Source: Oxobacter pfennigii
Lineage (GTDB): Bacteria; Bacillota; Clostridia; Clostridiales; Oxobacteraceae
Assembly (NCBI RefSeq): GCF_001317355.1
Contig: NZ_LKET01000039.1
Span: 286,574-350,573 of the forward strand
DNA length: 64,000 bases
Reading direction: 5' to 3'
In this document: positions 51,898-61,646 of the stretch, in pieces
How positions within the stretch are numbered: position 1 is the first letter of the stretch
How the letters are laid out: each line of letters starts with the position of its first letter
Notes under the pieces: model-generated
The model's input: only the letters and a program-made list of their open reading frames with translations
The model's database searches: none
What the model was told of the DNA's origin: nothing
Program-made: the position numbers and the translations under genes

Positions 51898-52929
51898 TTA
51901 CTTGCCGGTTATAAGCAGCGAATTCATAATGCTGGGATTTCCTATGTTATCAAGAAATTTTCCCGCGCCGTATACAACGCAATCTAAGGGATTGTCAGCA
52001 ACTTTAACGGGGACTTTGGCTTCACTCATGAGCAGTTTATCCAAATCCTTAAGCAGCGCTCCGCCGCCTGTCAGAATAATTCCCCTGTCTATTACATCTG
52101 CCGATAATTCCGGCGGAGTTTCTTCCAGTACGGATTTTACCGCATTTACGATTGTGTTTATGGTCTCTTTAATGGCTTCATAAACCTGAAGAGAGGAAAT
52201 AGTCACCGATTTGGGAAGGCCGGTAATAAGGTCCCGCCCGCGTATTTCAAGTAATATCTCGGTTTCCGGCAAAAGAGCCGAAGCCACTTCTGTCTTTATG
52301 AATTCCGCCGTTCTTTCTCCTACCATCAGGTTATATTCCCGCCTTATGTATGAAATTATGGATTGGTCAAGTTCGTCTCCTGCCATCCTTAAAGAACGGC
52401 TGGCTACAATGTTTCCCAGGGATAAAAGCGCGATATCCGTGGTACCGCCGCCTATATCCACAACCAAGCTTCCTGTAGCTTCCGCAACAGGAAGTCCGGC
52501 ACCGATGGCCGCTGCAACAGGCTCGGGGATAAGATAAACTTTTTTTGCTCCCGCCCTGTAGGTGGCTTCTTCAATTGCATTTCTCTCCACCTGGGTGACG
52601 CCCGATGGGTAGCACACAACTATCTTAGGGCTTTTCATGGAATATTTGCCTGCCACCTTTTTAATGAAATACTTCAGCATGGCCTGGGTAGCGTCAAAAT
52701 CGGCTATAACCCCGTCCTTTAAAGGCCTTATGGTATTTATATTTTCCGGTGTCCTTCCTATCATAAGCTTGGCTTCATCGCCAACTGCCAAAACTTCCTT
52801 AGATGAATCGCTCTTAACTGCAACAACGGATGGCTCTCGTAGAACAATACCTTTACCCTTGGCATATATAAGGGTATTTGCAGTACCTAAATCTATTCCC
52901 ATTTCTTTTGAAAAAAAGTTTGTCCACAT
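51898..52929 (-). CDS. MreB/Mbl-type bacterial actin
   Basis: A 343-residue actin-like ATPase: MGIDLGTANTLIYAKGKGIVL (in part; phosphate 1), LVVDIGGGTTDIALLSLG (phosphate 2), GIILTGGGALLKDLDKLL (adenosine). The frame could start at 52950, but the ATG at 52929 follows GGGGG at proper distance and matches the usual MreB N-terminus. It forms filaments that guide lateral wall synthesis. No mreC/mreD nearby, so it is a solitary paralogue of the Mbl/MreBH kind. Confidence 0.92.
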   Translation of the reverse strand: MWTNFFSKEMGIDLGTANTLIYAKGKGIVLREPSVVAVKSDSSKEVLAVGDEAKLMIGRTPENINTIRPLKDGVIADFDATQAMLKYFIKKVAGKYSMKSPKIVVCYPSGVTQVERNAIEEATYRAGAKKVYLIPEPVAAAIGAGLPVAEATGSLVVDIGGGTTDIALLSLGNIVASRSLRMAGDELDQSIISYIRREYNLMVGERTAEFIKTEVASALLPETEILLEIRGRDLITGLPKSVTISSLQVYEAIKETINTIVNAVKSVLEETPPELSADVIDRGIILTGGGALLKDLDKLLMSEAKVPVKVADNPLDCVVYGAGKFLDNIGNPSIMNSLLITGK

Positions 52930-53145
52930 TATTTGTTCCCCCTCTCTCAATCATTGGATTATATTAATCATTCATAATACAAATATACGTCCAAGCCTTG
53001 CAATATATTAATTAATTTGATTTATATATTTTTCACAATCCTTCATGAACTTTATAAAAAACAGGAGGATTTTAAAATTTTTTATTGAATTTTATGCTTA
53101 TATCAAAAGAAATTTGTAAAATAAAATTGTAAGGTGGGTGTAAAA

Positions 53146-54504
53146 ATGACAGATGCATTAAATCTTGCTCAGGAAAGAACCCGTCTTTTTCAGGACTTGA
53201 AAAGAGGTTTCATTCCTAAAAGAGTGCCTATCTCCGTAGGATATGGCAAAGAATTCTGCCTTTTGTATGCAGGGCATGACTTACTGGAAGGGCAGTGGAA
53301 TTCAGCTTTCTGGGAGTCGGCTTTCGATAAGGTTTGCCAGGAATTCATATCCGATACCCTTCCTGTAAGTTCCTTCAGATTCCCTGCGGCATTTCAGATT
53401 TTAGAGTCAAAGCAGTTTGTTATGAGTTCCAGCGGTTTTATGCAGCATCCCGAGGTAATTGGCATGGAGCCGGAAGAATATGATGAGCTTATCAAAGCTC
53501 CCTATGATTTTATAGTGAGCAAAGTACTTCCCCGAGTTTTTGCAGCATTAGACACAGACCCGACCACAAGATCCATCGTCTTCGCAAAAGCTATGAAATC
53601 CTTCCTTGATGATTTTGCTGTTTATGGAGGAATTACAGGCAAGCTCAGGCAAAAATATGGTTATGCAATAAGTTCACCTTTATCCGGGGGATTCACACTG
53701 GCACCCTTGGATATTATTGCCGACTGGGCAAGGGGCTTTACGGGAATTGTTACCGATATAAGGCGTTTCCCCGAAAAAGTGGAGGCAGCCTGCGAAGCAG
53801 TAGTTCCTATAGCCCTAAAAATGGGTATACCACCCAAGCCCTCAATTGACGGCACTACATTCATTCCTTTACATATGGGACCTTTCATGAGAGAAAAAGA
53901 TTTCGCAAAATTTTATTGGCCTACATTTAAAAAGGTTGTCCAGGCACTGGCTGATTCCGGTCAGGGTGTGTCCATTTTTGTGGAGCAAAACTGGATGAGG
54001 TTTATAGATTATCTTTATGAATTGCCGGAAAATACACAGATGAAATTTGAATACGGTGACCCTAAGCTTGTAAAAGACAAGCTGGGAAAGAAGCACATAC
54101 TTTCCGGATTCTATCCCGTAACTTTATTAAAAACCGGCACAAAAGAGCAGTGTATTGACAAGGCAAAAGAGCTTATAGATATATTGGCACCCGGCGGAAG
54201 GTACTGGTTCGACTTTGACAAGAGCGTCCTTGTTCCGGAAAACGTCAACCTGGAAAACCTTAAGGCAGTTCTCCAGTATGTTTATGAGAATACAAATTAT
54301 TCCGACTACAAGGAAAACACCTATGAAGAACAGAAACCGGGAGTATTGCCATCAAGGGAATTTGCAGGGCATAAATACTACAAGACCTGGAATGAATACA
54401 GGGAAACTCACCCCGAAGTTACCGGAAAAGCTGAAAAATTTGCCGCTCCTGTGCTTCAAAGCTATGAAGAAACAATATTCAGATTCATAACCAGCGCACT
54501 GTAA
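53146..54504 (+). CDS. Uroporphyrinogen-decarboxylase-family (corrinoid methyltransferase-type) protein
   Basis: A 452-residue TIM-barrel protein of the UroD/MtaA superfamily in its long, catabolic branch. Visible parts are RVPISVGYGKEFCLLYAGHDLLEGQWN (in part), SSPLSGGFTLAPLDIIADWARGF and GGRYWFDFDKSVLV. It lacks the true HemE arginine-rich N-terminus, so heme synthesis is unlikely. Related proteins move methyl groups between substrates and corrinoid or CoM-like carriers. I start at ATG 53146 (AAGGTGGG upstream). It converges on three dehydratase/activase genes and shares their terminator. Confidence 0.8.
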   Translation: MTDALNLAQERTRLFQDLKRGFIPKRVPISVGYGKEFCLLYAGHDLLEGQWNSAFWESAFDKVCQEFISDTLPVSSFRFPAAFQILESKQFVMSSSGFMQHPEVIGMEPEEYDELIKAPYDFIVSKVLPRVFAALDTDPTTRSIVFAKAMKSFLDDFAVYGGITGKLRQKYGYAISSPLSGGFTLAPLDIIADWARGFTGIVTDIRRFPEKVEAACEAVVPIALKMGIPPKPSIDGTTFIPLHMGPFMREKDFAKFYWPTFKKVVQALADSGQGVSIFVEQNWMRFIDYLYELPENTQMKFEYGDPKLVKDKLGKKHILSGFYPVTLLKTGTKEQCIDKAKELIDILAPGGRYWFDFDKSVLVPENVNLENLKAVLQYVYENTNYSDYKENTYEEQKPGVLPSREFAGHKYYKTWNEYRETHPEVTGKAEKFAAPVLQSYEETIFRFITSAL

Positions 54505-54512
54505 AATACATA

Positions 54513-54559
54513 AAAAAGAGGCTGCCGCATTTGAAACACTGCTTGCGACAGCCTCTTTT
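54513..54559. terminator. Bidirectional terminator
   Basis: AAAAGAGGCTGCCGCA (54515-54530 region) pairs with TGCGACAGCCTCTTTT (to 54559) with a small bulge, between the convergent UroD-type gene and the activase. Confidence 0.85.
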
Positions 54560-55526
54560 ACTCATTTACAACCTTGTTTCTCACATTTAATAGTCCTCTT
54601 TCGCAGCGGTTTCCCCAGCCGTCCAAAAACTCGTTATTTTTCATTACGCAGACTATTTCGCAATTGTTAGGGCACATGCCGCATTCTCTTCCCTCTGTCG
54701 AAAAATCCACATTACGTATATTGAAGCTGAAGAGCTTTTCTATTTTTGATTTTTTTGCCAGGATTGCAGCACCTATGGAGCCTAACAGATGGCTGTTTTT
54801 ATCAACCAGAATCTTTTCACATGTTATTTCCTCAAAGGCTTTGACCACTCCCGGATTTTTGCTGACACCTCCCTGAAAAACTATGGGCGGCTTTATGGTT
54901 TTGCCCTTGCCTACATTATTCAGGTAATTTGTAACCACCGCACGGCACAGTCCGGCGATAATGTCTTCTTTTTTATGGCCGATCTGAGCCTTGTGAATCA
55001 AATCCGACTCGGCAAAGACAGTGCACCTCCCGGCAATTTTAGTGGGATTTTGCGCCCTTAAGGCATAACTTCCGAATTCCTCAACAGCTATGCCCAGTCT
55101 TTTTGACTGGGAGGATAAAAAGGAGCCGGTACCGGCAGCACATAGGGTGTTCATTGCATAATCCGTTACAATTCCTTTATCGAGTATAATTATTTTGCTG
55201 TCCTGGCCTCCTATTTCAAATATGGTTCTCACCTCGGGATAAATAGATAAAGTTCCTATGGCATGGGAGGTAATTTCGTTTTTAATTACCTGGGCTTCAA
55301 GTATGGTACCGATAAGCTCCCGGGCAGAGCCCGTTGTACCTATGGAGACCACCTGAACATGGGATTGGATCTGACTTTCAATTTCTGCGAGAACCCTTTT
55401 AACTGCATCTATTGGGTCACCCTCCGTCCAAAGGTAAGTTTCGGCAAGAAGCTTATCATTTTCATCTATTACCACCGCCTTGGTGGATATAGAGCCTATA
55501 TCTACTCCCAAATATCCTTTTATCAT
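54558..55526 (-). CDS. 2-hydroxyacyl-CoA dehydratase activase-like ATPase (HgdC/BadF family)
   Basis: A 322-residue ASKHA ATPase: GVDIGSISTKAVVID (phosphate 1), FEIGGQDSKIIILDKG, CAAGTGSFLSSQSKRLG and AGRCTVFAESDLIHKAQ with the two cysteines that bridge the [4Fe-4S] cluster in HgdC, and FQGGVSKNPGVVKAFEE. A Cys-rich tail (CGMCPNNCEIVCV) is extra compared with HgdC and may bind another cluster. It uses ATP to drive low-potential electrons into a partner protein. The start overlaps the stop of the upstream gene by 4 bases. Confidence 0.88.
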   Translation of the reverse strand: MIKGYLGVDIGSISTKAVVIDENDKLLAETYLWTEGDPIDAVKRVLAEIESQIQSHVQVVSIGTTGSARELIGTILEAQVIKNEITSHAIGTLSIYPEVRTIFEIGGQDSKIIILDKGIVTDYAMNTLCAAGTGSFLSSQSKRLGIAVEEFGSYALRAQNPTKIAGRCTVFAESDLIHKAQIGHKKEDIIAGLCRAVVTNYLNNVGKGKTIKPPIVFQGGVSKNPGVVKAFEEITCEKILVDKNSHLLGSIGAAILAKKSKIEKLFSFNIRNVDFSTEGRECGMCPNNCEIVCVMKNNEFLDGWGNRCERGLLNVRNKVVNE

Positions 55527-56599
55527 AATGCATTCTCCTTTCGCATGGAAAGCATGTCGTAAAATGCCTCCAGTCTTGTTTTTATACCCGTCTCCGAGGT
55601 TTGTGAATCAAAGCTGAAGTAAATTACGGGTATGTTATAATCCCTGCTTATGTTTTGAATAACCGGTATCGAATTAACTTCCGGCGTGCAGCCAAAGGGC
55701 TTTATATGTATGATGCCGTCGAAGTTTCCTTTGGCAAATTCCTGTGATCTTGAAACCGAATCGGTACCGTCAGCCCCTATTGCAAATTTCAAATAGGGAG
55801 CTGCTTCCTTAACTATTATCTTTTCCTTGTGCTCTTTGGCAAAAATAAGATAGGAAACAGTAATGTATCGGGTTACTTCAATGCCTTTTTTGGCAACTTC
55901 CTTCTCTATAAAATAACTGGAGAAGGGTTCCATAAGGGTGTATAGCTCGCCTACAATACCGATTTTCAAAGGAGCCGCCGGCTTGTTCAAGGGAAGATTC
56001 TTAAACCTTTCTAAAAAACTTTCCTCTAATTTTCTTACTTCATTTATGGTTTGTGTATCCTTAAGCTTTGCATGAAATTCCTTTGATAAATTTTCAAAGC
56101 TTCCCTTTACCTTTTCAAAGCCTATGTTTTTCCGGATAATTATGTCAATGTTGTCAAGAGCATCAATTTGCTCCTTTGCAAGTCTGAAGGCCTTTATAAA
56201 CTGAAAAAGCTTAAGGGAGGGATTAAGTGAGCTGAATTTTTTATAAAGGAATAAAATATTCATGTTATGGGTATCCACCAGGCTGAAAAAGTTGAATTGA
56301 TATCCCAAATCCTTTAATATCTGCTCTAAAACCTCGCCGTAATAGCCGAAGCGGCAGCCTCCTCCCGCATGTATCAGCGTATTTGCTCCCATATCCAAAG
56401 CTTCAATATAATTGCCCAGATTGTATTTAAAGGGTATGCACACAAAATCAGGGCTGTGCCTTACTCCCAATTCTATTGTCTTTTTTGTTATGGGAGGCGG
56501 AACTAAAACCCTTCCGTCCAATGTATTTTCAATAAGCTTTGATATTGGAATGTAGTAATTACCAATGTGCGGGAAGGTAATAACAAGTTCATTTTTCAT
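55523..56599 (-). CDS. HgdB/DUF2229-like dehydratase-related protein, subunit 1
   Basis: A 358-residue protein of the 2-hydroxyacyl-CoA dehydratase / CoA-substrate reductase superfamily. Cys residues in CIPFKYNLGNYIEAL, GGGCRFGYYGEV and KPFGCTPE could hold an Fe-S cluster. The C-terminal YNIPVIYFSFDSQTSETGIKTRLEAF (in part) is a family mark. It lies between the activase and a second related protein, all overlapping or within 10 bases. Substrate unknown. Confidence 0.82.
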   Translation of the reverse strand: MKNELVITFPHIGNYYIPISKLIENTLDGRVLVPPPITKKTIELGVRHSPDFVCIPFKYNLGNYIEALDMGANTLIHAGGGCRFGYYGEVLEQILKDLGYQFNFFSLVDTHNMNILFLYKKFSSLNPSLKLFQFIKAFRLAKEQIDALDNIDIIIRKNIGFEKVKGSFENLSKEFHAKLKDTQTINEVRKLEESFLERFKNLPLNKPAAPLKIGIVGELYTLMEPFSSYFIEKEVAKKGIEVTRYITVSYLIFAKEHKEKIIVKEAAPYLKFAIGADGTDSVSRSQEFAKGNFDGIIHIKPFGCTPEVNSIPVIQNISRDYNIPVIYFSFDSQTSETGIKTRLEAFYDMLSMRKENAL

Positions 56600-56609
56600 A
56601 AATCACACC

Positions 56610-57539
56610 TCAAATTATTTTCTCTTCCTGTTTTTTCATTGAAATAATGTCAATAAAGCTCTCCAATCTGGTGCGAAGCCCTGCCTCGCCCTGCAGCTCA
56701 TCCATTACTATGGTTATAAAGGGAATATCTTTTATCTTTCTCTGGCATATTTCGGTTACCAGGGAATCGGGACCGCAGGGAAAGGAAACAAGAAAAATAA
56801 TGCCGTCTATTTTTTCTTTATAATAGTCAATGGAACCAATGAGTTCCTTATTGTATGTCCAGTATAGGCTGTAGGAAAAACGCATGGCTGCATTTTTTGA
56901 ATATTCCCTGTCTGCCAAATCAGCAAAAAGGGGTATAACCTTTAATTTATTTAAATATTTGATAACTGGTTGTCCTATAAACTCATCATAAATATTGTAG
57001 GAATGGGACACCACCAGTATTTTAAGCCCTTGTTTTTTAAGGAGCTCCTGCTGCTTCATATTTTCATGTCTTTCATACTCAGCCTGGCTTTTCTTTGCCG
57101 TACGATATGCCATATATATTTTAAAAATATTTTTGGTAAAATTAAGGCCAAGCTTCATAAAACCTATGAATTCTGTTTTGCCGTTATTGACATCCAAATC
57201 GTATTCTATCAAGTTTATATCCGGAAAGGTGTTTTTCACTATATCAAACAAGCCGTGAAATTTTGTACAGGTTATGTCATCTTTTCCATAGCTTGCAATT
57301 CGCGGAATGAATATATAGTCGGTTTTACCCCGCAGATAGCTTATATGGCCCATAAATACCTTGGATGACAAACAGCTTTCGTCTATGGAATAATTTATGC
57401 CCTCCTCCAGTATATTCTTTGTGGTTTCAGGGCTTATCACAACTTTGAGGCCTAATTTTTCAAGAAAGGTTTTCCATAAAATATTATACCTGTAGTATAA
57501 AAGCGCCCTGGGTATGCCAATGGTGATAGTTTTTTTCAT
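56610..57539 (-). CDS. DUF2229 acyl-CoA dehydratase activase-related protein, subunit 2
   Basis: A 309-residue protein opening ITIGIPRALLYYRYNILWKTF, then YSIDESCLSSKVFMGHISYLRG and YIFIPRI, the DUF2229 pattern. It ends like its neighbour: FPCGPDSLVTEICQRKI and VMDELQGEAGLRTRLESFIDII. The two likely form a heterodimer with cysteine ligands from DESC and PCGPD. First gene of the three-gene set (GGAGGAGGC ribosome-binding site). In many clostridia these parts form one chain of ~1400 residues; here they are three separate genes. Confidence 0.84.
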   Translation of the reverse strand: MKKTITIGIPRALLYYRYNILWKTFLEKLGLKVVISPETTKNILEEGINYSIDESCLSSKVFMGHISYLRGKTDYIFIPRIASYGKDDITCTKFHGLFDIVKNTFPDINLIEYDLDVNNGKTEFIGFMKLGLNFTKNIFKIYMAYRTAKKSQAEYERHENMKQQELLKKQGLKILVVSHSYNIYDEFIGQPVIKYLNKLKVIPLFADLADREYSKNAAMRFSYSLYWTYNKELIGSIDYYKEKIDGIIFLVSFPCGPDSLVTEICQRKIKDIPFITIVMDELQGEAGLRTRLESFIDIISMKKQEEKII

Positions 57540-57638
57540 AGCCTCCTCCTAAAAGTGCAATTGCTGCATAAGATATCAATAAATATTGCCAAAATAACCA
57601 TTAATAATACTTGAGTAAAAATATAAAAGGTGCAAAAT

Positions 57639-60320
57639 TCATTGCACCTTTTCAACTCTGACTGCTGCAACCTTTAATTCGGGTATTTTAGCAAGAGGGT
57701 CAACCCGGGGGTTAGTCAGGTAATTAACTTTGGCATCCCTGTAATGAAACGGCATGAACAGCACATCCTCATCTATAAAATCAGTGGATTTTATTTGAGT
57801 TTCAACAGAGCCTCTTCTTGACGATACCTTTACTTTGTCACCGTTTTTAAGGCCTAACCTTTCAACGGTGGCAGTGTTCATTTCAAGGTAAGAATCAGGC
57901 GCCTTGCTATTTAACTCATCTACTCTTCCTGTCATGGTCATGCTGTGATATTGAAATAAAACCCTGCCGGTGGTCATTATAAACGGATAGTCGACATCAG
58001 CAAGCTCTGCACTTGAGATATTGTCCACTGTGACAAACAAAGCCTTGCCTCTGCTGAAGCCGCCTTCATGCAAAATCTGTGTTCCGGGATGACCCGGTGT
58101 TGGACAAGGCCATTGAATGCCTATTTCCTCAATCCTGTCATAGGTTATGCCTCCGTACTGGGGAGTCAGCGATGCTATCTCTTCCATAATTTCTGAAGGG
58201 TGAGTGTATTTTTTCTCATATCCCAGCCTATTCATAATTTCCATTATGATTTCCCAGTCGGCTTTTGAATCTCCCACAGGCTCTATGGCCTTTCTTACTC
58301 TTTGCACCCTTCTTTCGGTATTGGTAAAGGTGCCGTCCTTTTCGGCAAAGGAGCCTGCTGGAAGCACTACATGGGCCAGGGCTGCGGTTTCGGTTAGGAA
58401 TATATCCTGTACGACCATAAATTCAACGGCTTCCAGATCTTTTTTTACATTTTTTAAATCCGGGTCGGTCATCATGGGGTTTTCGCCCATGATATACAAG
58501 AACTTGATGGTGCCGTCTTCTCCCCCGTGAATTATTTCGGACAAAGTTAAGCCTGCTTTTGACGGAAGCGGAGCTCCCCAGGCTTTCTCAAACTTTTCTC
58601 TGACCGCCTTATTATATACCTTTTGGTATCCTGGGAAATCTCCCGGCAGGCCTCCCATATCACAGGAGCCCTGAACATTGTTCTGTCCTCTTAAGGGGTT
58701 AACTCCCGCAGATTCCTTTCCTATATTGCCGCAGAGCATTGCAAGATTTGAAAGTACCATGACTGAATGGCTTCCAGAAACATGCTGGGTGATACCCATG
58801 GCATAATATATGCCTGCTTTGTCTGCTTCTGCATACATCCTTGCCGCCTTTTTTATTTCCTCTGCATCAATGCCGCAAATAGGCGCTACAATTTCCGGAG
58901 TGAAATCCTTTAAGTGTTCCTTAAGCTTTTCAAAGCCTTCAGTTCGCTCCATTACATATTCTTTATCATACAGGTCATTTTCGATTATTTCATACATCAT
59001 GGCATTTAAAAGGGCTATATTGGTGCCCGGCTTAAGCTGCAGATGGATATCGGCAATTTTGGCCAGGTCAATTCGCCGGGGGTCGGCAACAATTAATTTA
59101 GCCCCATTTTTCTTTGCCTGTCGCATCTTGTTTGCTATTACAGGATGATTTTCTGTAGTATTTGAGCCTATGATAAACATGAGGTCGGTATTCAGTATTT
59201 CATTTATGCTGTTTGTCATGGCTCCGCTTCCCAATGTGGCTGCAAGACCTACAACCGTAGAGGAATGTCAGAGGCGGGCACAATGGTCAATATTATTTGT
59301 GCCGAACACCGCCCTTATCAATTTTTGAAAGAGATAATTTTCTTCATTGGTGCAGCGTGCCGAGCTCAATCCCCCAAAGGCGCTGCCGCCGTACTTGTTC
59401 TTTATTTCTTTTGCCTTATCTGTAATAAGGGTGTATGCTTCCTCCCAGGTTGCTTCAACGAATTTCCCGTTCTTTTTAATTAAAGGTGTTTTAAGCCTGT
59501 CGGGATGATTGATGAATTTATATCCGAACTTGCCTTTTACACATAAAAGCCCGTTATTAGGCGGTACGTTAACCGGTTTTACCTCAACAACCTTCCCGGC
59601 TTTTACTAAAAGCTCCAATTGACAGCCTACTCCGCAGTAGGAACAGGTGGTTTTGACTTTTTTTTCTTCTTCATTAATGGAATCAAATTCTGCCATCTCT
59701 GCAAATTCTTCATCAAATTTTGCTTCCTTTATTGCTCCTGTGGGGCACACATCCAGGCAGTTTCCGCAGGATTCGCACATGTTATCCTCATTATTTTTTC
59801 TTGATATATACCCTTTTTCATTTATCTCAAGGCAGCCTCTTCCCTGAAGCTCCCTGCAAACATTTATACACTTTCCGCATAAAATGCATTTATTAGGGTC
59901 GATATCGTAGAAGGGATTGCTTTTGTCAATGGGATATCTATCCTTGACCTTTGTACCCCTACTTTTTATTTTATATTCCTTGCAATAAGATTTCAGCTTA
60001 CAGACATTGCTTTTATGGCAGTCAGTGCATTCCTGAGAGTGGCTTTTCAGCATTTCAGCCAATGCTTCTTTTCTTTTTTGTATGACCTTGTCGCTGTGGG
60101 TTAAAATCTTCATGCTATCTTTAGCCTTAAGGCTGCAGGAATTTAACAGATTGTCTTGGCCCTCTACCTCTACGACACAGAGATTACAGGATAAATTGGG
60201 CGCTAATCTGTCATCATAGCATAATGAAGGAATATTTATTTTAAGTTTTTTACAGGCATCAAAGACTGTGATATCTTCGGGTATATCATAATCCTTGCCG
60301 TTTATGTTTACACCTATCAT
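57639..60320 (-). CDS. fdhF: Selenocysteine-containing formate dehydrogenase, catalytic subunit (TGA read as Sec351)
   Basis: One 893-residue protein if TGA at 59270-59268 is read as selenocysteine. Residues 1-80: [2Fe-2S] domain (DDRLAPNLSCNLCVVEVEG). 90-125: NuoG-like His-Cys cluster (SHSQECTDCHKSNVCKLKSYC, in part). 140-210: two [4Fe-4S] clusters (CILCGKCINVC, CESCGNCLDVCPTGAI). 225-280: molybdopterin-site cluster (CSYCGVGCQLE). Sec351 lies in DHCARL-U-HSSTVVGLAATLG, where formate dehydrogenase H has CARV-U-HGPSVAGL. The rest is the Mo/W-bis-MGD domain. It interconverts formate and CO2. The N-terminal clusters suggest a partner such as a NADH or ferredoxin module, not encoded here. Automatic callers would split it into 350- and 531-residue genes. 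Confidence 0.95.
59226..59270 (-). promoter_or_regulatory. SECIS-like hairpin after the Sec codon
   Basis: Directly after TGA (minus strand) an upper stem GGTTGT/TTGCAGCC closes on an AGGTCT loop, and TTCC/GGAA forms a lower helix. The loop sequence equals that of the E. coli fdhF SECIS (GGUUGCAGGUCUGCACC), where G and U of the loop contact SelB. Confidence 0.85.
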
Positions 60321-60345
60321 TTTTTGCTGCTCCTTGAGCTCAACT

Positions 60346-60558
60346 TTATATAAGCTCCTTTATTTTTTCATACAAATCGTCGGCATCCTCGCCTTGAACC
60401 AGATCGTCATCAACAAGTGCAAAGGGTCCCATTGAACATTCTCCGCATTGGCTTAAGCAGGATTCAACTTCAAAGGAAATTCCATCCTCCTTTAATTTTT
60501 CGATTACTTCTTCAGCACCTTCTGAGAAATTTTGTTCGCAAAACTTGATTTCAGCCAT
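60346..60558 (-). CDS. DUF1450-like small Cys protein
   Basis: A 70-residue protein with C7 and the cluster C34-x3-C38-x2-C41 (ESCLSQCGECSMGPFALVDD). This spacing recalls the thioredoxin-like [2Fe-2S] fold and DUF1450 (YuzB) proteins. It precedes fdhF by 25 bases in the same direction, behind GGAGG, so it is likely the first gene of the formate dehydrogenase operon. It could be a small electron carrier or a maturation factor for the selenoenzyme. Confidence 0.75.
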   Translation of the reverse strand: MAEIKFCEQNFSEGAEEVIEKLKEDGISFEVESCLSQCGECSMGPFALVDDDLVQGEDADDLYEKIKELI

Positions 60559-60732
60559 AATTTTTCCTCCTCAATTGTTATGTGTTATGTAATTCTACAA
60601 TATTATTCCACAAATTCTTTTTACAATACTCATATATGAAATATGGATAAACACTTTTTATATATTCCATTATGTTTAAGGCAGTGGTAATATAGTGCAA
60701 GAATAAAACTTTTAAACATGCGAGGTTAAGCT

Positions 60733-61617
60733 ATGGAGTTGATAGCTGCGAAATCAATCGTATCAAAGGCTAAAAGTCCGGAGCTGTGGTTTGGTGCAGA
60801 ATATAATATGAACATATACAGAGGCTGCTGCCATGGATGTATTTATTGCGACAGCCGCAGCGACTGTTACCAGGTGGATAATTTTGATGAGGTTAAAGCA
60901 AAGGAAAATGCCTTATCTATAATTGAAAAAGATTTAAAAGGAAAAAGGAATAAAGGCGTAGTGGCTACAGGGGCTATGTCTGACCCCTATAATCCATATG
61001 AAGCAGAACAAAGATTAACCCGGAGAGCATTGGAGCTTCTCCATAAATACGGTTTTGGCTGCTGCATAGCCACAAAGGGGTCTCTTATAACAAGAGATAT
61101 TGATATTTTAAAAAGCATAATAAAGCATTCTCCAGTCATCGCAAAAATAACTATAACATCAGCCGATGATAAATTGAGCAAAATGGTTGAACCCAATGCA
61201 CAGCCTTCTTCGAAAAGGTTTGAGGCAATCGGTGGATTGTCAAGGAACGGCATATTTGCAGGGGTACTCCTTATGCCCATCCTGCCTTTTATAGAAGATA
61301 ATGAAGAGAATTTAGTGAATATAATCAGGCTTGCCCATGAAAGTGGTGCAAAATTTGTATATCCGACTCTGGCAGTCAGTTTAAGGGACAATCAGAAGGT
61401 CTATTTTTATAAGGCCTTAGATGAAAAATTCCCGGGAGTCAAAGAAAAATATATTAAACAATATGGAAACAGTTTTTGGTGCTATTCGTCAAACTATAAG
61501 GTACTCATGGAAATTATAAAAGAAAACTGTGATAAGTATGGTCTATTATATAAAATGAAAGATATAATCCATGCTTATAAATCTAAATACCAAAGTGAGC
61601 AGCTTACCTTGTATTAG
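60733..61617 (+). CDS. Radical SAM protein (SplB-like / PA0069 family)
   Basis: A 294-residue radical SAM enzyme. The cluster triad is C32-x3-C36-x2-C39 in YRGCCHGCIYCDSRSDCY. GAMSDPYNPYEAEQRLTRRALELL (in part) and IATKGSLITRDID follow the family of SplB-related radical SAM proteins of unknown substrate. It is not the spore photoproduct lyase itself, which has a longer N-terminus. Divergent from the formate dehydrogenase operon; weak ribosome-binding site (GCGAGGTTAAGC). Confidence 0.86.
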   Translation: MELIAAKSIVSKAKSPELWFGAEYNMNIYRGCCHGCIYCDSRSDCYQVDNFDEVKAKENALSIIEKDLKGKRNKGVVATGAMSDPYNPYEAEQRLTRRALELLHKYGFGCCIATKGSLITRDIDILKSIIKHSPVIAKITITSADDKLSKMVEPNAQPSSKRFEAIGGLSRNGIFAGVLLMPILPFIEDNEENLVNIIRLAHESGAKFVYPTLAVSLRDNQKVYFYKALDEKFPGVKEKYIKQYGNSFWCYSSNYKVLMEIIKENCDKYGLLYKMKDIIHAYKSKYQSEQLTLY

Positions 61618-61646
61618 CTGATGTTTGATTATGTGGGGTAATTAAA

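Noticed and set aside
53146..54504. True HemE (heme biosynthesis) assignment
   Set aside because: The protein is ~100 residues longer than HemE, lacks its N-terminal arginine motif and has no heme genes nearby; a methyltransferase-type UroD family member is more likely.
59268..60320. A separate 350-aa Fe-S protein gene ending at TGA 59268-59270
   Set aside because: The protein alignment continues without a break across the TGA, and a SECIS-like hairpin follows; it is the N-terminal part of the selenoprotein formate dehydrogenase.
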